Assembly: GCA_012727435.1 (NCBI GenBank)
Contig: JAAYHB010000013.1
Location: 1-42,141, forward strand
Length of the DNA: 42,141 nt
Source: Clostridiales bacterium
GTDB taxonomy: Bacteria > Bacillota > Clostridia > Oscillospirales > CAG-272
Direction: 5' to 3'
Below are positions 15,559-24,972 of the stretch, piece after piece. The notes under the pieces were generated by a model, which was not told the DNA's origin, did not search any database, and was given only the letters and a program-made list of their open reading frames with translations. Numbering within the stretch: the first letter of the stretch is position 1; every line of letters starts with the position of its first letter. The position numbers and the translations under genes were made by a program.

Positions 15559-17412
15559 CTATTTGTTTATGAGCGTTGCGGGTTTGTATGTAGGCACGAT
15601 TTCATGAATAATGCTTCGGATATCCCGGCGTTCGTCGAGTGAGACTTTCAGCTCCTCAAGGGTTTGATAGAATTTTTCCTCGTCGAATTCAAGCGGTCTG
15701 GCAATATAAATCAGCTTGTTTGATGTATTTTTAAGCCCTTCTTCTTTCATCAGGATTTCTTCATACAGCTTCTCGCCCGGGCGCAGGCCGACAAACTCGA
15801 TTTTTATATCTTTGTAGGGGGTGTATCCCGAGAGTCTTATCATGTTTTCGGCAAGCGTCAGTATTTTTATCGGATTACCCATGTCAAGAACGAAAATTTC
15901 ACCGCCGTGTGCGTCAACACCGGCCTCGAGCACGAGCGATACCGCCTCGGGTATGGTCATGAAAAATCTTGTTATATCAGGGTGTGTGACGGTCACCGGA
16001 CCGCCGGCCTCAATCTGCTTTTGAAACAGCGGGATCACACTGCCGTTTGAACCGAGCACGTTGCCGAAACGCACCGCGACAAATCCGGTCCTTGATTTTT
16101 TTGCGTACGATTGTATTATCATCTCGCAGATACGCTTGGTCGCCCCCATGACATTCGTCGGGTTGACGGCCTTGTCGGTGGAGATTAATATAAACCGCCC
16201 GACCCCGAATTTATCTGCCGCCTGAACCATGTTGAGCGTGCCGAAGACATTGTTCTTGACGGCCTCGCAGGGGCTTTCCTCCATCAGCGGCACATGCTTG
16301 TGGGCTGCAGCGTGATATATGATGTCGGGACGGTATTCGGAGAGCACCGATTCAACCCGGGTGATATCGCGCACCGAGCCGATAAGGGTCACAAGATCCA
16401 GCTTCGGGTATTTCCTTCGCAGCTCGTTCTGTATGTCATAGGCGTTGTTTTCGTATATGTCGAATATTATCAGTCGGGCGGGGTTAAATGATGCAATCTG
16501 CCGGCAGAGTTCGCTGTCTATTGAGCCGCCCCCGCCGGTTACCATGACGGTTTTTCCGGCAAGGAAATTCCGCACCCCGTCAAGGTTGAGCTTGACCGGC
16601 TCGCGGCCGAGCAGGTCCTCAACCTGAATGTTTCTGACATTACGCATGCTGACATGGCCGTTCACCATCTGGGAGAGGCTGGGCAGAGTCCTGACCTCGC
16701 AACCGGTTTTGCTGCATTCATTGAGAATTTCCGCCCTTCTCTCGTTAGGGCATGACGGAATTGCAAAGATTATAACCGAAATGTTGTATTTTATGACATT
16801 ATCGGAAATGGTTGTGGTGTCGCCGACAACTCTGATTCCTCCCAGCGAGCTTCCGATTTTGCTTTTGTCGTCGTCAATAAAGCAGGCAGCCCTGTAGCAT
16901 GACATCTCGGGGCTGTTTTTCAGGTCGTGGAGCAGCATGTTCCCGGCGCTGCCCGCCCCAATAATCATCACGTTTTTTTTGCCCGAGTCAAGCAGTTTTT
17001 CGCCCGACTTTCTGTTCCTTATCCTGAAAACTATCTTGTAGGAAGTCCGCACAAATAAAAGTGCGCATACCATGAAAACGATTGAGGTTATATAAACGCT
17101 CACCGGATAGCCGCCGGTTATCAGAGAGTGTGCTATTATATATGGGACATTGGATAAGATAACTAAAAAGCTGTATTCGATGCGGTCGCGCGTTCCTGCA
17201 AACCTCCAGAGTATCCGGTAGCCGTTGAAAACAATCATCACAAGCAGATAGAAAGCGATTATAATAGAGAGACCGATGAAATACTTTTCTGCGTAGTAGG
17301 CTATTTCTGGTATGCTGAACTCACTTTTCAGGACAACAGCAGCTCCCGAGGCTAAAGCAATAACGATGGCGTCTATCAGGAAAGCCGCTGCTTTTTTCAA
17401 TATTTTATTCAT
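15559..17412 (-). CDS. CapD-type polysaccharide nucleotide-sugar dehydratase/epimerase
   Basis: This 617-residue membrane protein has four N-terminal helices, a first Rossmann unit with IIGAGSAGN and a second SDR domain. The catalytic-type stretch STDKAVNPTNVMGATKR is intact, as in UDP-GlcNAc 4,6-dehydratases. The second dinucleotide motif reads VTGGGGSIDSEL, where the family has SIGSEL: residue 299 is Asp (codon 16516-16518) instead of the third Gly. That could weaken cofactor binding or be a base error. The ATG at 17412 has CGGAG upstream. It is 25 bases after the ligase gene. Confidence 0.9.
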   Translation of the reverse strand: MNKILKKAAAFLIDAIVIALASGAAVVLKSEFSIPEIAYYAEKYFIGLSIIIAFYLLVMIVFNGYRILWRFAGTRDRIEYSFLVILSNVPYIIAHSLITGGYPVSVYITSIVFMVCALLFVRTSYKIVFRIRNRKSGEKLLDSGKKNVMIIGAGSAGNMLLHDLKNSPEMSCYRAACFIDDDKSKIGSSLGGIRVVGDTTTISDNVIKYNISVIIFAIPSCPNERRAEILNECSKTGCEVRTLPSLSQMVNGHVSMRNVRNIQVEDLLGREPVKLNLDGVRNFLAGKTVMVTGGGGSIDSELCRQIASFNPARLIIFDIYENNAYDIQNELRRKYPKLDLVTLIGSVRDITRVESVLSEYRPDIIYHAAAHKHVPLMEESPCEAVKNNVFGTLNMVQAADKFGVGRFILISTDKAVNPTNVMGATKRICEMIIQSYAKKSRTGFVAVRFGNVLGSNGSVIPLFQKQIEAGGPVTVTHPDITRFFMTIPEAVSLVLEAGVDAHGGEIFVLDMGNPIKILTLAENMIRLSGYTPYKDIKIEFVGLRPGEKLYEEILMKEEGLKNTSNKLIYIARPLEFDEEKFYQTLEELKVSLDERRDIRSIIHEIVPTYKPATLINK

Positions 17413-17437
17413 TAACGGGCTCCGTTTTATGATAATT

Positions 17438-18862
17438 TCATAATATAGTATCATATATTGACAGGATTGTCAATGTTCGTGCAGTTGCGATATCATTCTG
17501 ACAGGAATATTTGTCGACAAATACAAAGAAGAGCACGGCCAATAGCGAGTAGGGCGGGCTGAACTCTCCGGGATTGACCTGCGACATGAGGAGAAGCCCC
17601 AGATAAGACAGGCCAAGCACAAGTTTGTAAGCATTTGTCCTTCGCAGCACGCTGAAAACACGGATGGTGAACTGGAGCATATAGGCAAAAACCCCGACTA
17701 CCCCGAGGCTTCCGATTATCTGAGGTATCATCATGTGGTACCAGTGCATAGCGCCTTTAACCGGGTTGTAGATATCCGAATTTCCGGAGTACCCGAGCCC
17801 CCGACCGAAAAGCATATTTGACCTGATGTCGTCATCAAGGCGCCGCAGCAGCTCATATCTTGCTTCGTTGTGCGACACAAGCTCGCCGATTGTGTCGATT
17901 TTATAGAGGCTCAGCAGGTTTTCGACATTGAAATAAATCAGGGGCGCAACTGCAAGTATTGTGCAGACATAGATTATGCGATACTTTTTTTGGGCTGCGG
18001 CAAGATATGCAAGGCATATAAAGAACTCAATCGTTCCCATAAGAAGCCCGCCGCGTGAGCCCGACAAAATCAGGCAGGCATACATCAGGCCGAAGCCGAG
18101 CAGGTGTGCTTTGTTTTTTATCGAGAACCAACAGGAAGCTGGCATTGCAATCATAAGAAAGGTCGCAAGATTGTTGCTTGCCTGAAAATCGGCAAGCTCG
18201 CGGTTCTCCCAGACCATATCCCACTGCATCCAATAATAATGGAGTACCGAAAAGCAGGCAAGGATACCCATCAGGTAGACTATCCCGGCAAATTTGCTGA
18301 ATATATCGTAGCCGTCGTGCTCGTTCACGCAGGTTATCGCCCAGAGGTAGAATATCACCGTCCCGATACCGAGAAGCCCGACATAAAAAAGCGAGGTCGC
18401 GTTCCAGTAATCGTCTTTTGATATTGTACCTAGCCCGCCTAAGGAAACCGCCACCGCCACTGCCACAGTGCCCCAGAAGTTCGGCGTTATTCTTGCCCTT
18501 TTGCCGTAGGCAAAAAGGTGGATAAGCGCTGCCAGCGCCGCCGGCAGGGCAACCCATGCGTAGGGGAGAAATGTGTCGGCCGAATTATAGCATTTTGTGA
18601 GAAAAATGCTCATGAAAAGGCAGGGGGCGAGCGCCGCCAGCATATCGTTGCAGAGCACCAAAGCCGAAATGGCAAGGAAGGCAAAGGCCACAGCTCCCTT
18701 AACCTCCCAGCCGAAGATGATAATAATGCAGGCGGCGGCAAATTCGGCAAGCATAAAATACCGGCTCATGTACAACCGGTTCAAATACGGTTTGATGACG
18801 AGCCAGCACTTTAATGGGGGAAACTCTGCGGCAGATTTGGCTGTGGCTTTCGGTGTGTTCAT
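17438..18862 (-). CDS. O-antigen ligase/polymerase-like membrane protein (Wzy_C superfamily)
   Basis: This 474-residue protein has about eleven membrane helices, a large loop with the LSGSRGG motif typical of the Wzy_C family, and a late loop with NMLFGRGLGYSG. It would join or polymerise surface polysaccharide at the outer face of the membrane. The ATG at 18862 has AAAGGGGAAA upstream. It sits between the HAD phosphatase and the CapD-type protein, so it is probably part of the same pathway. Confidence 0.85.
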   Translation of the reverse strand: MNTPKATAKSAAEFPPLKCWLVIKPYLNRLYMSRYFMLAEFAAACIIIIFGWEVKGAVAFAFLAISALVLCNDMLAALAPCLFMSIFLTKCYNSADTFLPYAWVALPAALAALIHLFAYGKRARITPNFWGTVAVAVAVSLGGLGTISKDDYWNATSLFYVGLLGIGTVIFYLWAITCVNEHDGYDIFSKFAGIVYLMGILACFSVLHYYWMQWDMVWENRELADFQASNNLATFLMIAMPASCWFSIKNKAHLLGFGLMYACLILSGSRGGLLMGTIEFFICLAYLAAAQKKYRIIYVCTILAVAPLIYFNVENLLSLYKIDTIGELVSHNEARYELLRRLDDDIRSNMLFGRGLGYSGNSDIYNPVKGAMHWYHMMIPQIIGSLGVVGVFAYMLQFTIRVFSVLRRTNAYKLVLGLSYLGLLLMSQVNPGEFSPPYSLLAVLFFVFVDKYSCQNDIATARTLTILSIYDTIL

Positions 18863-18884
18863 GCTTTCCCCTTTGACGGTATTA

Positions 18885-19745
18885 TTAGCCGGCGGCAGCA
18901 ATAAGCCCGATGAGGTCGGCTATGGCCCCTTTGTCGTTTGAGCAGAGCTTGATGTCGCATATTTCCTTGATTATATCAATTGCATTTGACGGGCAGGCCG
19001 CCACGTCAGCCGCACGGAGCATCTCATAATCGTTTTCATAATCCCCGACTGCGTATATCTTAAGCTTACGGTCTCTGTAATAGGCCCGGTAGGTATCGAT
19101 CATCGCCGCCTTTGAGCGGTCGGGCCGGTAAACCTCAAGAAGCTGCAGTGAGGATTTTACATATGTAAATATGTTGCCGAATACTGCTCTCAGCTCGTCG
19201 CGTACCTCGTCAAGCCGCTCAGGCTTACCGACAAGACCGACCTTATACCAGTTCTCGGAGGTCCATGTATCTATCGGGGCATAGGTGACTTTTGTAACCT
19301 TGAGCGCTTTGAGGTTTTCAATCGCCAGAGTGTCCTCGGGGTCGGCAAGAAAGCCGGCCTTGGCGGAAATGCGCATGCCTACATCCTTTATGTTGGCCTT
19401 TATATATTTTGCTACAGCCAGCGCCGGTTCGGGCGGCATGAAATAGTCGATTATAGACCTTCCGGCAGCAAGGTCGTACAGGCAGCAGCCGTTTGACAGC
19501 GCGGCGGGGGCGTTTGCCAGCTCGGCGGCATTCGGCACCACCGTGAACAGGTTGTCGTAGGTCCGACCGGTATTAAAGGTAAAAAGCCCGCCATGGGACT
19601 TGAAATGCTCGATTGCCGTGAGGTTGCGCTCGATAATGCGCGTGCGATTTCCGAGAAAAGTTCCGTCTATATCGCTCAATATCAGTATGTTGCTGAATTT
19701 TGAGGGCATCAATCTGAATCCTTTTTCTTTTTTTGTCGGGTTCAT
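18885..19745 (-). CDS. HAD-superfamily Cof-type hydrolase (HAD-IIB)
   Basis: This 286-residue cytoplasmic phosphatase has motif I SDIDGTFL (D25, D27), motif II NTGRT and motif IV VGDYENDYEM, with a cap domain between. Its substrate is probably a sugar phosphate or similar, but this cannot be read from the sequence. The start codon overlaps the upstream rluD-type stop by four bases (ATGA), which fixes the start. Confidence 0.9.
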   Translation of the reverse strand: MNPTKKEKGFRLMPSKFSNILILSDIDGTFLGNRTRIIERNLTAIEHFKSHGGLFTFNTGRTYDNLFTVVPNAAELANAPAALSNGCCLYDLAAGRSIIDYFMPPEPALAVAKYIKANIKDVGMRISAKAGFLADPEDTLAIENLKALKVTKVTYAPIDTWTSENWYKVGLVGKPERLDEVRDELRAVFGNIFTYVKSSLQLLEVYRPDRSKAAMIDTYRAYYRDRKLKIYAVGDYENDYEMLRAADVAACPSNAIDIIKEICDIKLCSNDKGAIADLIGLIAAAG

Positions 19746-20683
19746 GTGATTTTCCGGAGCATATCGAGCAGCAATGCAAAGTTCCCGGGCAGCTCTGCGG
19801 TAAAAGTCATAAGCTCACCTGTCCTCGGATGAATGAGCCTTAACTCCTTTGCAAAAAGGCACTGGCCGCGGATGTTGTTTTCGCGCTCGAATTTTGTCCT
19901 CCCGCCACCGTAGAGCAAATCACCGAGCAGCGGGTGGCCGATGCCGGCCATGTGGACGCGGATCTGATGAGTCCGGCCGGTCTCAAGCTCGCAGCAGAGG
20001 TAGGTAAAGCCGGGGTAGCGCTCAAGCACCCGCCAGTGGGTTATTGCATTCCTTGATTTTTTCGACGGGTCATAAATTATCGCCATCCGCTTGCGATGGC
20101 GGGGGTCTCTGCCTATCGGCGCGTCTATTTTTCCGCTGTCCTCGCAAAACACGCCTTTGGCGATTGCATGGTAAATCCGGCTGACCTTATGCTGCTTCAG
20201 TTGGGCGGAGAGGCACTTGTGTGCCTCGTCGTTTTTGGCGGCGACCATCAGCCCGCCGGTGTCCTTGTCGAGCCGGTGGACTATCCCGGGGCGCAGCACC
20301 CCGCCGATACCAGAGAGCGAGTCCCCGCAGAGGGCGAGCAGGGCGTTGACAAGCGTTCCGCGGGGATTTCCCGCCGCCGGGTGAACCACCATGCCGGCCG
20401 GCTTGTTTATGACAATTATATCCGAATCCTCGTAGACGACATCCAGCGCGATGTTCTCGGGCAGTACTATACTCGGTTCCGGGTCGGGGCAGGTGACCTC
20501 AACCACATCTCCTGCCCTGATCCGATAATTTTTCCTGGCACACCTGCCGTTGACGGTTACTTTGCCTTCCTCGGCAAGCCTTGCTGCCGCCGAGCGGGTC
20601 AGCGCACCGTCGGCCGAGGCGATATACACATCAAGCCGGATACCCTCGTCATGTGGGGTTGCTGTCAGCTTTTTGGTTTTCAT
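19742..20683 (-). CDS. RluD-family 23S rRNA pseudouridine synthase
   Basis: This 313-residue enzyme has an N-terminal S4 RNA-binding domain (about 14-65) and the RluA/RluD catalytic motif GIVHRLDKDTGGL with D139. It turns uridine to pseudouridine in rRNA, probably in 23S helix 69. It is in the same order as in many Firmicutes (lspA then the synthase). It overlaps the lspA gene by 35 bases. Confidence 0.93.
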   Translation of the reverse strand: MKTKKLTATPHDEGIRLDVYIASADGALTRSAAARLAEEGKVTVNGRCARKNYRIRAGDVVEVTCPDPEPSIVLPENIALDVVYEDSDIIVINKPAGMVVHPAAGNPRGTLVNALLALCGDSLSGIGGVLRPGIVHRLDKDTGGLMVAAKNDEAHKCLSAQLKQHKVSRIYHAIAKGVFCEDSGKIDAPIGRDPRHRKRMAIIYDPSKKSRNAITHWRVLERYPGFTYLCCELETGRTHQIRVHMAGIGHPLLGDLLYGGGRTKFERENNIRGQCLFAKELRLIHPRTGELMTFTAELPGNFALLLDMLRKIT

Positions 20684-21227
20684 TGTCTTCCTGTGGCTTC
20701 GGCGGCTGTTGAGAAGCGGCCGCGGCGTCGGACATGGCTTTTCGGCTGCCGGCAGTTACCTTTCCGGCCCTTGCCTCGGCAATCGTTGAGGTTATAAGAT
20801 ACAGGGCCAGGAGGGCAGTGCCGATAGTTATACACACATCGGCTATATTGAAAACCCATAACCAGATTTTCGGGAAGGCGTAAAAATCAATAAAATCCAC
20901 CACATAGCCGAGTAGCACGCGGTCTATCATGTTCCCGATCCCGCCGCCGGCAAGCAGCACAAGCGACAGGTTCAGCAGCCGGCTCCCGGGCTTTTTGAAA
21001 AACAGGTACCACAGCATTCCGAGGATTGCTATAGACGACACCGAAATGAACAACCAGCGGCAGTCCGAGAGTATTCCGAAGGCCGCGCCGGTGTTCTCGA
21101 CATAGCTGAGCCTGAGAACCCCGTTTATGATTATTTTTCCGCTCTCGGGAAGGTAGGTTGTTATCAGCCACTTGGTGAGCTGGTCGAGATAAACTATCGC
21201 GGCTATCGCGGCTATTTTCAGCAGCAT
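20649..21227 (-). CDS. lspA: Signal peptidase II (prolipoprotein signal peptidase)
   Basis: This 192-residue membrane protease has the conserved blocks NTGAAFG, GNMIDR (D102) and FNIADV (D130), the two catalytic aspartates. It cuts prolipoproteins at the lipobox cysteine; four candidate substrates, at 11817, 33053, 40973 and perhaps others, are in this window. The C-terminus has a hydrophilic extension of about 40 residues. The ATG at 21227 has GTGAGG upstream; an upstream GTG at 21239 lacks a ribosome site. The 3' end overlaps the synthase gene by 35 bases. Confidence 0.95.
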   Translation of the reverse strand: MLLKIAAIAAIVYLDQLTKWLITTYLPESGKIIINGVLRLSYVENTGAAFGILSDCRWLFISVSSIAILGMLWYLFFKKPGSRLLNLSLVLLAGGGIGNMIDRVLLGYVVDFIDFYAFPKIWLWVFNIADVCITIGTALLALYLITSTIAEARAGKVTAGSRKAMSDAAAASQQPPKPQEDNENQKADSNPT

Positions 21228-21248
21228 TGAGAACCTCACTGGTAACTG

Positions 21249-24062
21249 CTATTTGCGGATGACCGAGAGGCACCTCGAGCAGACAAAGCCGTCCTCGATA
21301 TGCTCCCCTTCGGTCGAATACATCCAGCAGCGGTCGCACTTCTCGCCGTCGGCTTGAGAGACAAGTACCCCGATGCCCGAGTCGGTTTCGGTAAAGGCGC
21401 AGTCAGGCGCGCTGCCCCTTACTACACTCGCCCCGGATACTATAAATACCGTGGCAAGCTGGTCGGCAAAATCCTCGAGCATAGAGTATGTCTCGCCGTC
21501 GGCATATACGGTCACCTTGGCGTCGAGCGACTTGCCGATGAGTTTGTCTGCGCGGGCAAGCTCAAGCGCCTTCATCACATCGTCGCGCAGGTCAAAGAGC
21601 CGGTTCCATTTTTCATACCTGTCCTCAAAGCCCGGCATATATGTCGCCTCGGGCAGTCGGTTAAGAAAGACACTGGTCTTGTTCTCGGCCTTGGTATGCG
21701 GCATGGCCTGCCAGATTTCCTCGGCAGTAAATGAGATTATCGGGGATATAAGCCTTGTCATTGCCGAGAGTATTAAATACATCGCGCTCTGGGCGCTCCG
21801 GCGCCCGTGGCTGTCTTTGGCGCTTGTGTAGACACGGTCCTTGGTGATGTCTATATAGAGTTTTGAGAGGTCGATAGTGCAGAAGTTATTTACCGCATGA
21901 TAGACTATATGGAACTCGAAGTCGTCATACGCCCGGCGGCATTCGGCAATCAGTTCGTCAAGCCTTGCCAGAATCCACCTGTCAAGCTCGACCATGGCGT
22001 CGGGGCTTACCATGTCGGTCTCGGGGTCAAAGTCCCCGATGTTGGCGAGCAGTATGCGCGCGGTGTTCCTTATCTTCCGGTAGGCTTCGGAGAGCTGCCT
22101 GAAGATGGCGTCCGAAGCCCGCACGTCGGCCTTGTAATCGCTTGACGCCGCCCACAGGCGCACGAGCTCGGCGCCGTATTTTTTTATCATATCCTCGGGG
22201 GCAATTGTGTTGCCCAAGGATTTGTGCATGGCATGGCCTTCGCCGTCAACCGTCCAGCCGTGCGTGAGTACCGTCCTGTAGGGCGCGCCGTTGCCTTTTG
22301 AGCCGACCGCAGTCAGCAGCGAGGACTGGAACCAACCGCGGTACTGGTCGGCCCCTTCCAGGTACATGTCAGCCGGCCACTTTAAGTTTTTGGGCCAGGC
22401 CGGGTGATAGCCGTTCTCAAGCACCGCAAAGTGAGTGACGCCCGAGTCAAACCATCCGTCAAGCGTGTCGGTCTCCTTGGTAAATTGAGTGCCGCCACAG
22501 AAGGGGCAGGCAAAGCTTTCGGGCAGAATGTCACAAGCCTCGGTTTCATACCAGCTGTTCGATCCCCGCTTGGCAAAGAGGTTTGCCACCGCTTCGGTTG
22601 TCTCGGGCGTGCAGACCGGTCTGCCGCACTTGCTGCAGTAGAATACCGGGATCGGCAGCCCCCAGTGCCGCTGGCGCGAAATGCACCAGTCGGCACGCTC
22701 CCTCACCATCTGCTTTATCCTGTCAAGCCCCCATGAAGGCAGCCACTCAACCTGCTCACAGGCGGCAATGGCCTCGTCCTTGAATGAGTCAACCGAGCAG
22801 AACCACTGCGGGGTGGCCCTGTATATAATAGGCTCTTTACAGCGCCAGCAATGCGGGTACTCGTGCTCCATTACCTCATGGGCAAATAGCGCCTCGCTCT
22901 CTTTCATGTCGGCAAGTATGACAAGGTTCGATTCGTCATACCGCAGCCCGGCATACTTTCCGGCCTCTGCGGTCTGGTATCCCCTGTCGTCGACCGGGAC
23001 AATAATTTCAATTCCGTATTTGGTGCAGGTCTGAAAGTCCTCGGCGCCGAATCCCGGTGCGGTGTGGACGCAGCCGGTGCCGCTGTCGGTGGTGACGTAA
23101 TCGGCAAGCACCACAACACTCTCGCGGTCAAGGAAGGGATGCCGGGTCCTCACAAATTCAAGCTCGCGTCCCGGCAGGCTCAGCACCGTCGTGTATTTTG
23201 ATATGCCGCCGGCAGCCATGGTTTTCTCAACGAGATCCTCGGCGACGATGTAGTATTCGCCTCCGGCCTCGACCACCGAATAATTGACGTCGGGGTTCAG
23301 CGCAATTGCAAGGTTGCCGGGCAGCGTCCAGATTGTTGTGGTCCATATGATAAAGTATGTGCGCTCAAGGTCGCAGACCCCGCCGAGTTTACCGCCGTCG
23401 TTGTCCTTTATGACCCTGAACTTGACATATACCGAGTCGCACTTGTCGGTCTGGTACTCGATTTCGGCCTCGGCCAGCGCGGTTTCGTCGTGCGGGCACC
23501 AGTAGACCGGCTTGAGCCCCTTATAGATACAGCCCTTCTGGTACATCTTGCCGAACACCCTGACCTCGCAGGCCTCGAACTCAGGGTCCATAGTCAGATA
23601 GGGGTGCTCCCAGTCACCGAGCACGCCAAGCCGTTTGAACTCATCGCGCTGTCTGTCGACATAATATTCGGCAAACTTCCGGCAGGCGTCGCGGAACTCG
23701 GTAATCGACATCTTCTTGCGGTCAAGGCGATTTTGCTTTATAATGGCGCTCTCTATGGGCAGGCCGTGGTTGTCCCAGCCCGGAATATAAACTACCTGCT
23801 TGCCCTCCATGGCTTTTGACTTGTTGATGAAGTCCTTGAGACACTTGTTGAGAGCGGTGCCCATGTGTATGTCGCCGTTGGAGAAGGGAGGGCCGTCGTG
23901 CAGGATAAACTGCTCGCACCCTTCCGAATATTTAAGCATCAGATTGTAAAGGCCGATATCCTCCCAGTATTTGAGGATTTGAGGCTCTCTCTCCGGGAGG
24001 TTGGCGCGCATCGGAAAGTTTGTCTGAGGGAGATTCAGTGTGCTTGCATAATCCTTTGACAT
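21249..24062 (-). CDS. ileS: Isoleucyl-tRNA synthetase
   Basis: This 937-residue class I synthetase charges tRNA-Ile. The HIGH motif reads HMGT (66-69) and the KMSKS motif reads MHKSLGN, both variants. The editing domain and the C-terminal zinc site (CDRCW and CSRC) are in place. The ATG at 24062 gives the family N-terminus; an upstream in-frame start would add a poor sequence. It sits between yggT and lspA, as in many Firmicutes. No T-box leader is seen upstream, where the yggT gene lies. Confidence 0.97.
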   Translation of the reverse strand: MSKDYASTLNLPQTNFPMRANLPEREPQILKYWEDIGLYNLMLKYSEGCEQFILHDGPPFSNGDIHMGTALNKCLKDFINKSKAMEGKQVVYIPGWDNHGLPIESAIIKQNRLDRKKMSITEFRDACRKFAEYYVDRQRDEFKRLGVLGDWEHPYLTMDPEFEACEVRVFGKMYQKGCIYKGLKPVYWCPHDETALAEAEIEYQTDKCDSVYVKFRVIKDNDGGKLGGVCDLERTYFIIWTTTIWTLPGNLAIALNPDVNYSVVEAGGEYYIVAEDLVEKTMAAGGISKYTTVLSLPGRELEFVRTRHPFLDRESVVVLADYVTTDSGTGCVHTAPGFGAEDFQTCTKYGIEIIVPVDDRGYQTAEAGKYAGLRYDESNLVILADMKESEALFAHEVMEHEYPHCWRCKEPIIYRATPQWFCSVDSFKDEAIAACEQVEWLPSWGLDRIKQMVRERADWCISRQRHWGLPIPVFYCSKCGRPVCTPETTEAVANLFAKRGSNSWYETEACDILPESFACPFCGGTQFTKETDTLDGWFDSGVTHFAVLENGYHPAWPKNLKWPADMYLEGADQYRGWFQSSLLTAVGSKGNGAPYRTVLTHGWTVDGEGHAMHKSLGNTIAPEDMIKKYGAELVRLWAASSDYKADVRASDAIFRQLSEAYRKIRNTARILLANIGDFDPETDMVSPDAMVELDRWILARLDELIAECRRAYDDFEFHIVYHAVNNFCTIDLSKLYIDITKDRVYTSAKDSHGRRSAQSAMYLILSAMTRLISPIISFTAEEIWQAMPHTKAENKTSVFLNRLPEATYMPGFEDRYEKWNRLFDLRDDVMKALELARADKLIGKSLDAKVTVYADGETYSMLEDFADQLATVFIVSGASVVRGSAPDCAFTETDSGIGVLVSQADGEKCDRCWMYSTEGEHIEDGFVCSRCLSVIRK

Positions 24063-24093
24063 GACTGTGTTGTGACTCCTGTTGTGATAGCTG

Positions 24094-24372
24094 TTAGACA
24101 ATTGCTCCGAGTATGGCGGAAAGTATGGCCAGCAACAGATATGCAACAATAAAAAAAACGTCGAGCGGCACATTCTGAAACCAATTCATTTTCTCAAAAA
24201 GCATTCTCACAGGTATGACGACTGGCTCGGTGACGGTATAGAGGAAATCGCTGAATTTGTTTTCCTGCATGTCGGGTATCCATGACATCACGGCCCGCAG
24301 CAGCATGGCGAGCTGCAGGACATATATGAATATTTTTACAATCGTGATAATTACATAGCAAATGCCGGGCAA
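24094..24372 (-). CDS. YggT family membrane protein
   Basis: This 92-residue protein has two membrane helices (about 5-25 and 70-90) around a loop with VVIPVRMLF, the family hallmark. It starts with TTG after GGAGGA. YggT/YlmG proteins are linked to cell division or membrane organisation and sit beside sepF in many Firmicutes. Confidence 0.88.
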   Translation of the reverse strand: MPGICYVIITIVKIFIYVLQLAMLLRAVMSWIPDMQENKFSDFLYTVTEPVVIPVRMLFEKMNWFQNVPLDVFFIVAYLLLAILSAILGAIV

Positions 24373-24408
24373 AGCGGGATCCTCCGGTACGGCGGCGCAG
24401 GCCGCCTG

Positions 24409-24954
24409 TTATTTGATGAAATCAAAGCCTTGAATGGTTTTTCCCCCGCCGGATTTGGGCTTTTCCGTGCCGGCAGTGCCGAGGCTGAACTGATTGAAAT
24501 CAATTTCGCTTTCCTCGGTTTCGGCTTCCTCGACCTCGACGCTGCAGGGGGCCACGACAAATGTTGTCTTTGACGCCATCTGCAGATCGCCGCCGAGCAC
24601 ATGCACCGCCCCGAGCAGAAAGTCGAGCAGACGCCTTGAGTTTTCGCGGTTTAAGTCTTCGATGTTCATGATAACCGTGCAGCCCGAGGCGACATAATCG
24701 GCAATTTCGGGGCCGTCGTCATAGCTTTTCGGCCTTATGACGCGCAGGGACACCGCGGCGCCGCTTCCCTTGTCGCCGGTCGCGGGGCGGGGAACATCGG
24801 AGGCCGGCGGAATGTCGTCTATAATCTCATCCGGGCTGTTTCCCGCGATGTTGCCGGCATCGTCGGTATAGCCGTCGCTGTACTTTCCCGAATCGCCGCT
24901 GCCGGTGTAAAGATCGTCATCATCGTCTTTGAGCAGCTTTTTGATGAAATTCAT
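24409..24954 (-). CDS. sepF: Cell division protein SepF
   Basis: This 181-residue protein has an N-terminal amphipathic membrane-binding stretch (MNFIKKLLK), an acidic linker and the SepF core (about 65-150; VIRPKSY, VIMNIEDLNRE). SepF polymerises and ties FtsZ to the membrane. It follows the yggS gene by 18 bases, with AGGAGGG before its ATG, and precedes yggT. The acidic tail after the core is longer than usual. Confidence 0.95.
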   Translation of the reverse strand: MNFIKKLLKDDDDDLYTGSGDSGKYSDGYTDDAGNIAGNSPDEIIDDIPPASDVPRPATGDKGSGAAVSLRVIRPKSYDDGPEIADYVASGCTVIMNIEDLNRENSRRLLDFLLGAVHVLGGDLQMASKTTFVVAPCSVEVEEAETEESEIDFNQFSLGTAGTEKPKSGGGKTIQGFDFIK

Positions 24955-24972
24955 TTTCGCCCTCCTGTGATT

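Noticed and set aside
24063-24093. T-box leader for ileS
   Set aside because: ileS starts only 31 bases after yggT, and no T-box sequence is present.
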